From the NCBI GenBank assembly GCA_024278715.1, contig JAJRSN010000284.1, positions 1 to 7,253 of the forward strand: a DNA stretch of 7,253 nt, read 5' to 3'. Both the position numbers and the translations under genes were made by a program. Of this stretch, positions 6,801 to 7,253 are shown piece after piece. The notes beneath the pieces were generated by a model that had not been told where the DNA came from, made no database searches, and saw nothing but the letters and a program-made list of their open reading frames with translations. This stretch comes from Calditrichota bacterium (GTDB taxonomy: Bacteria > Calditrichota > Calditrichia > Calditrichales > Calditrichaceae). Within the stretch, counting starts at the first letter, position 1. The number at the start of each line of letters is the position of its first letter.

Positions 6801-7060
6801 CGCAAGCCGGGAGCGATATTGATCTTCTTGTGCACTTTGCGGGCAGCCCGCAGCAAAAACGCGAATTGGACAACTGGTTCGAAGGCTGGAGTTTGTGCCT
6901 TGATGAGATGAATTATATAAGGACGGGTTACAAAGCGGGAGGGCTTTTGGATATTCACTACATCACAGACGAAGAGATGGACGATGAAGAAGAAATCGCC
7001 AAAAAATTCGAAATTTTAAGCCGCAACGGATTTAAAAAGCTGCTGATGGCGAAAGAGTGA
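3866..7060 (+). CDS. Multidomain GAF-like / PPDK-type ATP-grasp / nucleotidyltransferase protein
   Basis: 1064 residues, soluble, no signal peptide. Regions in order: (1) residues 8-145, a coiled-coil start LEERVKELNVLYEI (17-30) and a GAF-like sensor domain of the kind that precedes many histidine kinases (AFQYPEI, VGPFLFDEKRLIDNLAQRL). (2) About 155-345, a helical region. (3) 346-715, a PEP-synthase/PPDK N-terminal ATP-grasp domain: HGKLGGKSAG (347-356), IVRSSSLLEDR (450-460), GIMIQEVVG (520-528), DIEF (696-699), LLQCRP (708-713). K353, R452, D696, E698, Q710 and R712 correspond to the nucleotide-binding residues of pyruvate phosphate dikinase. (4) 740-920, GPGRWGSRGDIKLGV (793-807) and GTHFFQDLVE (837-846). 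(5) 940-1064, a nucleotidyltransferase domain, LGSTKTGMAQAGSDIDLLV (971-989), with a third carboxylate probably D1029. No swivel-domain phosphohistidine motif or PEP barrel is present, so it should not be called PEP synthase. Start ATG has AAAGGG (3855-3860) at 5 nt. Substrate unknown. Confidence 0.9.
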   Translation: MNPKPKPQSIDKLIDTLEERVKELNVLYEIEEILHQDMLNLDDIFNRIVNLLPSAFQYPEICKVLIVYQNKEFKTNNFKDSPWALNADLRFQDRNVGWIRVCYIEEKPASNVGPFLFDEKRLIDNLAQRLSFHIMYIKLKKIFDKWETAKQSISGRRSEEWQVILELLKRTDPDLYIRIARKMLNLLVWKGIAEANQMLQQFNPYATTEKESDILGEINAPLKKQEATDINKMAKEIFKVASKYLPNSEILTKIQQWIQEDKTSFLVRATSDINSSLTDISEALRRYYQINPEGMQLAPSTLVGVRASLIRRFFTDQLEFINIAKNYVRVRDFYNILQRMIFPIGSHGKLGGKSAGLFLAYRVLKSSEDRDKLLSDIKIPKTWYITSDAMIYFMHYNNLDEMLEQKYKPINEVRKEYPHVVQLFKSSHFPPEIVKGVAMALDDFGEKPLIVRSSSLLEDRLGSAFSGKYKSLFIANQGSKADRLDALLDAIAEVYASTIGPDPIEYRAERGLLDFHEEMGIMIQEVVGKRVGDYFLPAFAGVAFSNNEFRWSPRIRREDGLIRMVPGLGTRAVDRLSDDYPVLIAPGQPSLRANVSVDEIVRYSPQKVDVINLKTCLFETIPIKKLIKECGYEYPILEKIVSVLDEGILRKVGFNTNLEEEDVVVTFNGLLENTNFIKQMRAVIKELQSKLATPVDIEFAHDGENFYLLQCRPQSYSKFSTPAVFPENIAEKNIIFTANKYITNGTVTNIQFIVYVDPETYTQIDNIEDLKAVGRAVGELNKVLPKRKFILMGPGRWGSRGDIKLGVSVTYSDINNTAAIIEIARRKGNYVPDLSFGTHFFQDLVEADIKYLPLYPDEKGVIFREDFFKNAPNALYEILPAFTNLDRVIRIIDVPHNSNGLLFNILMNGDQERAMGILAPPDSISPNNKEPQGAIFGHSYMDHWQWRQQMAERIAEQLDPKRFGVKELYLLGSTKTGMAQAGSDIDLLVHFAGSPQQKRELDNWFEGWSLCLDEMNYIRTGYKAGGLLDIHYITDEEMDDEEEIAKKFEILSRNGFKKLLMAKE

Positions 7061-7067
7061 GGAATAA

Positions 7068-7116
7068 GATTAAAGATTAAAGGAAAAAGATTAAAGGAAA
7101 AAGATTAAAGTAAAGG
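7068..7116 (+). repeat. Short 14-nt tandem repeat, GATTAAAGGAAAAA
   Basis: Two exact units occupy 7075-7088 and 7089-7102; a third, diverged unit (GATTAAAGTAAAGG) follows at 7103-7116. A half-unit GATTAAA precedes them at 7068-7074. The array begins 8 nt after the stop codon of the multidomain gene. It is purine-only apart from the TT of each unit and is probably a replication-slippage array; no function is evident. Confidence 0.8.
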
Positions 7117-7120
7117 TTAT

Positions 7121-7142
7121 CAGAAAGCAGAATGCAGAAAGC
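7121..7142 (+). repeat. Direct repeat CAGAAAGC with 14-nt period
   Basis: CAGAAAGC occurs at 7121-7128 and again at 7135-7142, the same 14-nt spacing as the preceding tandem array although the sequence differs. No coding potential or known element is recognised. Confidence 0.5.
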
Positions 7143-7143
7143 G

Positions 7144-7217
7144 GTGACCACAATCTATCGTGCTAAGCGAGTCGGAGATGTCCGCTTAACCTTTAACGCT
7201 TAACGAATTGTAGTGAC
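7144..7217. repeat. Imperfect inverted-repeat element with internal hairpins, possible dispersed repeat
   Basis: The outer arms GTGACCACAAT (7144-7154) and ATTGTAGTGAC (7207-7217) pair at 9 of 11 positions. Inside, TAAGCG (7164-7169) pairs with CGCTTA (7183-7188), and alternatively CGGA-GATG-TCCG (7173-7184) forms a small perfect hairpin. CGCTTAAC is repeated directly at 7183-7190 and 7197-7204. A compact nested palindrome between genes resembles a REP/MITE-like unit or a transcript-end structure. It has no T-tract, so I do not call it a terminator, and it is not a tRNA. Confidence 0.4.
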
Positions 7218-7253
7218 GCGTGTTTTGGCGAAAAATCGTTTAATGATTTTCTA

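Noticed and set aside
3866..7060. Annotation as phosphoenolpyruvate synthase or pyruvate phosphate dikinase
   Set aside because: Only the ATP-grasp half is present; no phosphohistidine swivel motif and no PEP/pyruvate barrel can be found in the remaining 350 residues.
7068..7217. CRISPR array or replication iterons
   Set aside because: The repeats are 8-14 nt, adjacent or few, and mutually different, with no uniform repeat-spacer pattern.
7225..7251. AAAATC...GATTTT hairpin at the right edge as a terminator
   Set aside because: It is a short AT stem with no visible T-tract before the window ends.

Overview
The window holds five intact or partial genes of a bacterial chromosome in two divergent blocks. 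Leftward (minus strand, 1-1946) is the start of a dcw division/cell-wall cluster in its classical order mraZ, rsmH, ftsL, ftsI; ftsI runs off the left edge. Rightward (plus strand, 2436-7060) are a glutamate dehydrogenase gene and, beyond a hairpin terminator, a 1064-residue multidomain protein. A 489-bp AT-rich divergent control region (1947-2435) separates the two blocks, and a 193-bp tail (7061-7253) carries short tandem repeats and hairpins but no gene I can support.

The organism is a bacterium with peptidoglycan-dependent division. It uses ordinary Shine-Dalgarno sites (AGGAGA, AAAGGG) and a sigma70-type promoter (TTGCAT-17-TATCAT), which argues against a typical Bacteroidetes genome. 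Base composition is moderate and similar across the genes, with no sign of recent transfer. The mixture of family resemblances would fit Calditrichota or a neighbouring FCB-like lineage, but this is an impression from protein style and not a demonstrated placement.

The dcw genes are tightly packed (17-nt overlap mraZ/rsmH, 4-nt ATGA overlap rsmH/ftsL, 18-nt gap ftsL/ftsI) and are probably one transcript starting near 2002. MraZ is the usual regulator of such operons, RsmH methylates 16S rRNA, and FtsL and FtsI act in the septal wall machinery.

The glutamate dehydrogenase keeps every substrate and catalytic residue of the hexameric family, and its cofactor pocket looks NAD-type. Its putative promoter is bracketed by two inverted copies of a 15-bp motif (consensus wTTTACTGCrTAAAw), a good candidate for an operator pair.

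The most unusual gene is the last one. It has an N-terminal GAF-like sensor region, a helical middle, and a PEP-synthase/PPDK-type ATP-grasp domain with its nucleotide-binding residues retained. The phosphohistidine swivel domain and the PEP/pyruvate barrel are absent. A block with GPGRWGS and GTHFFQ motifs follows, and the protein ends in a nucleotidyltransferase domain with an intact GS...DxD...D signature. It looks like a signalling or modifying enzyme assembled from metabolic parts. Its substrate cannot be read from sequence.
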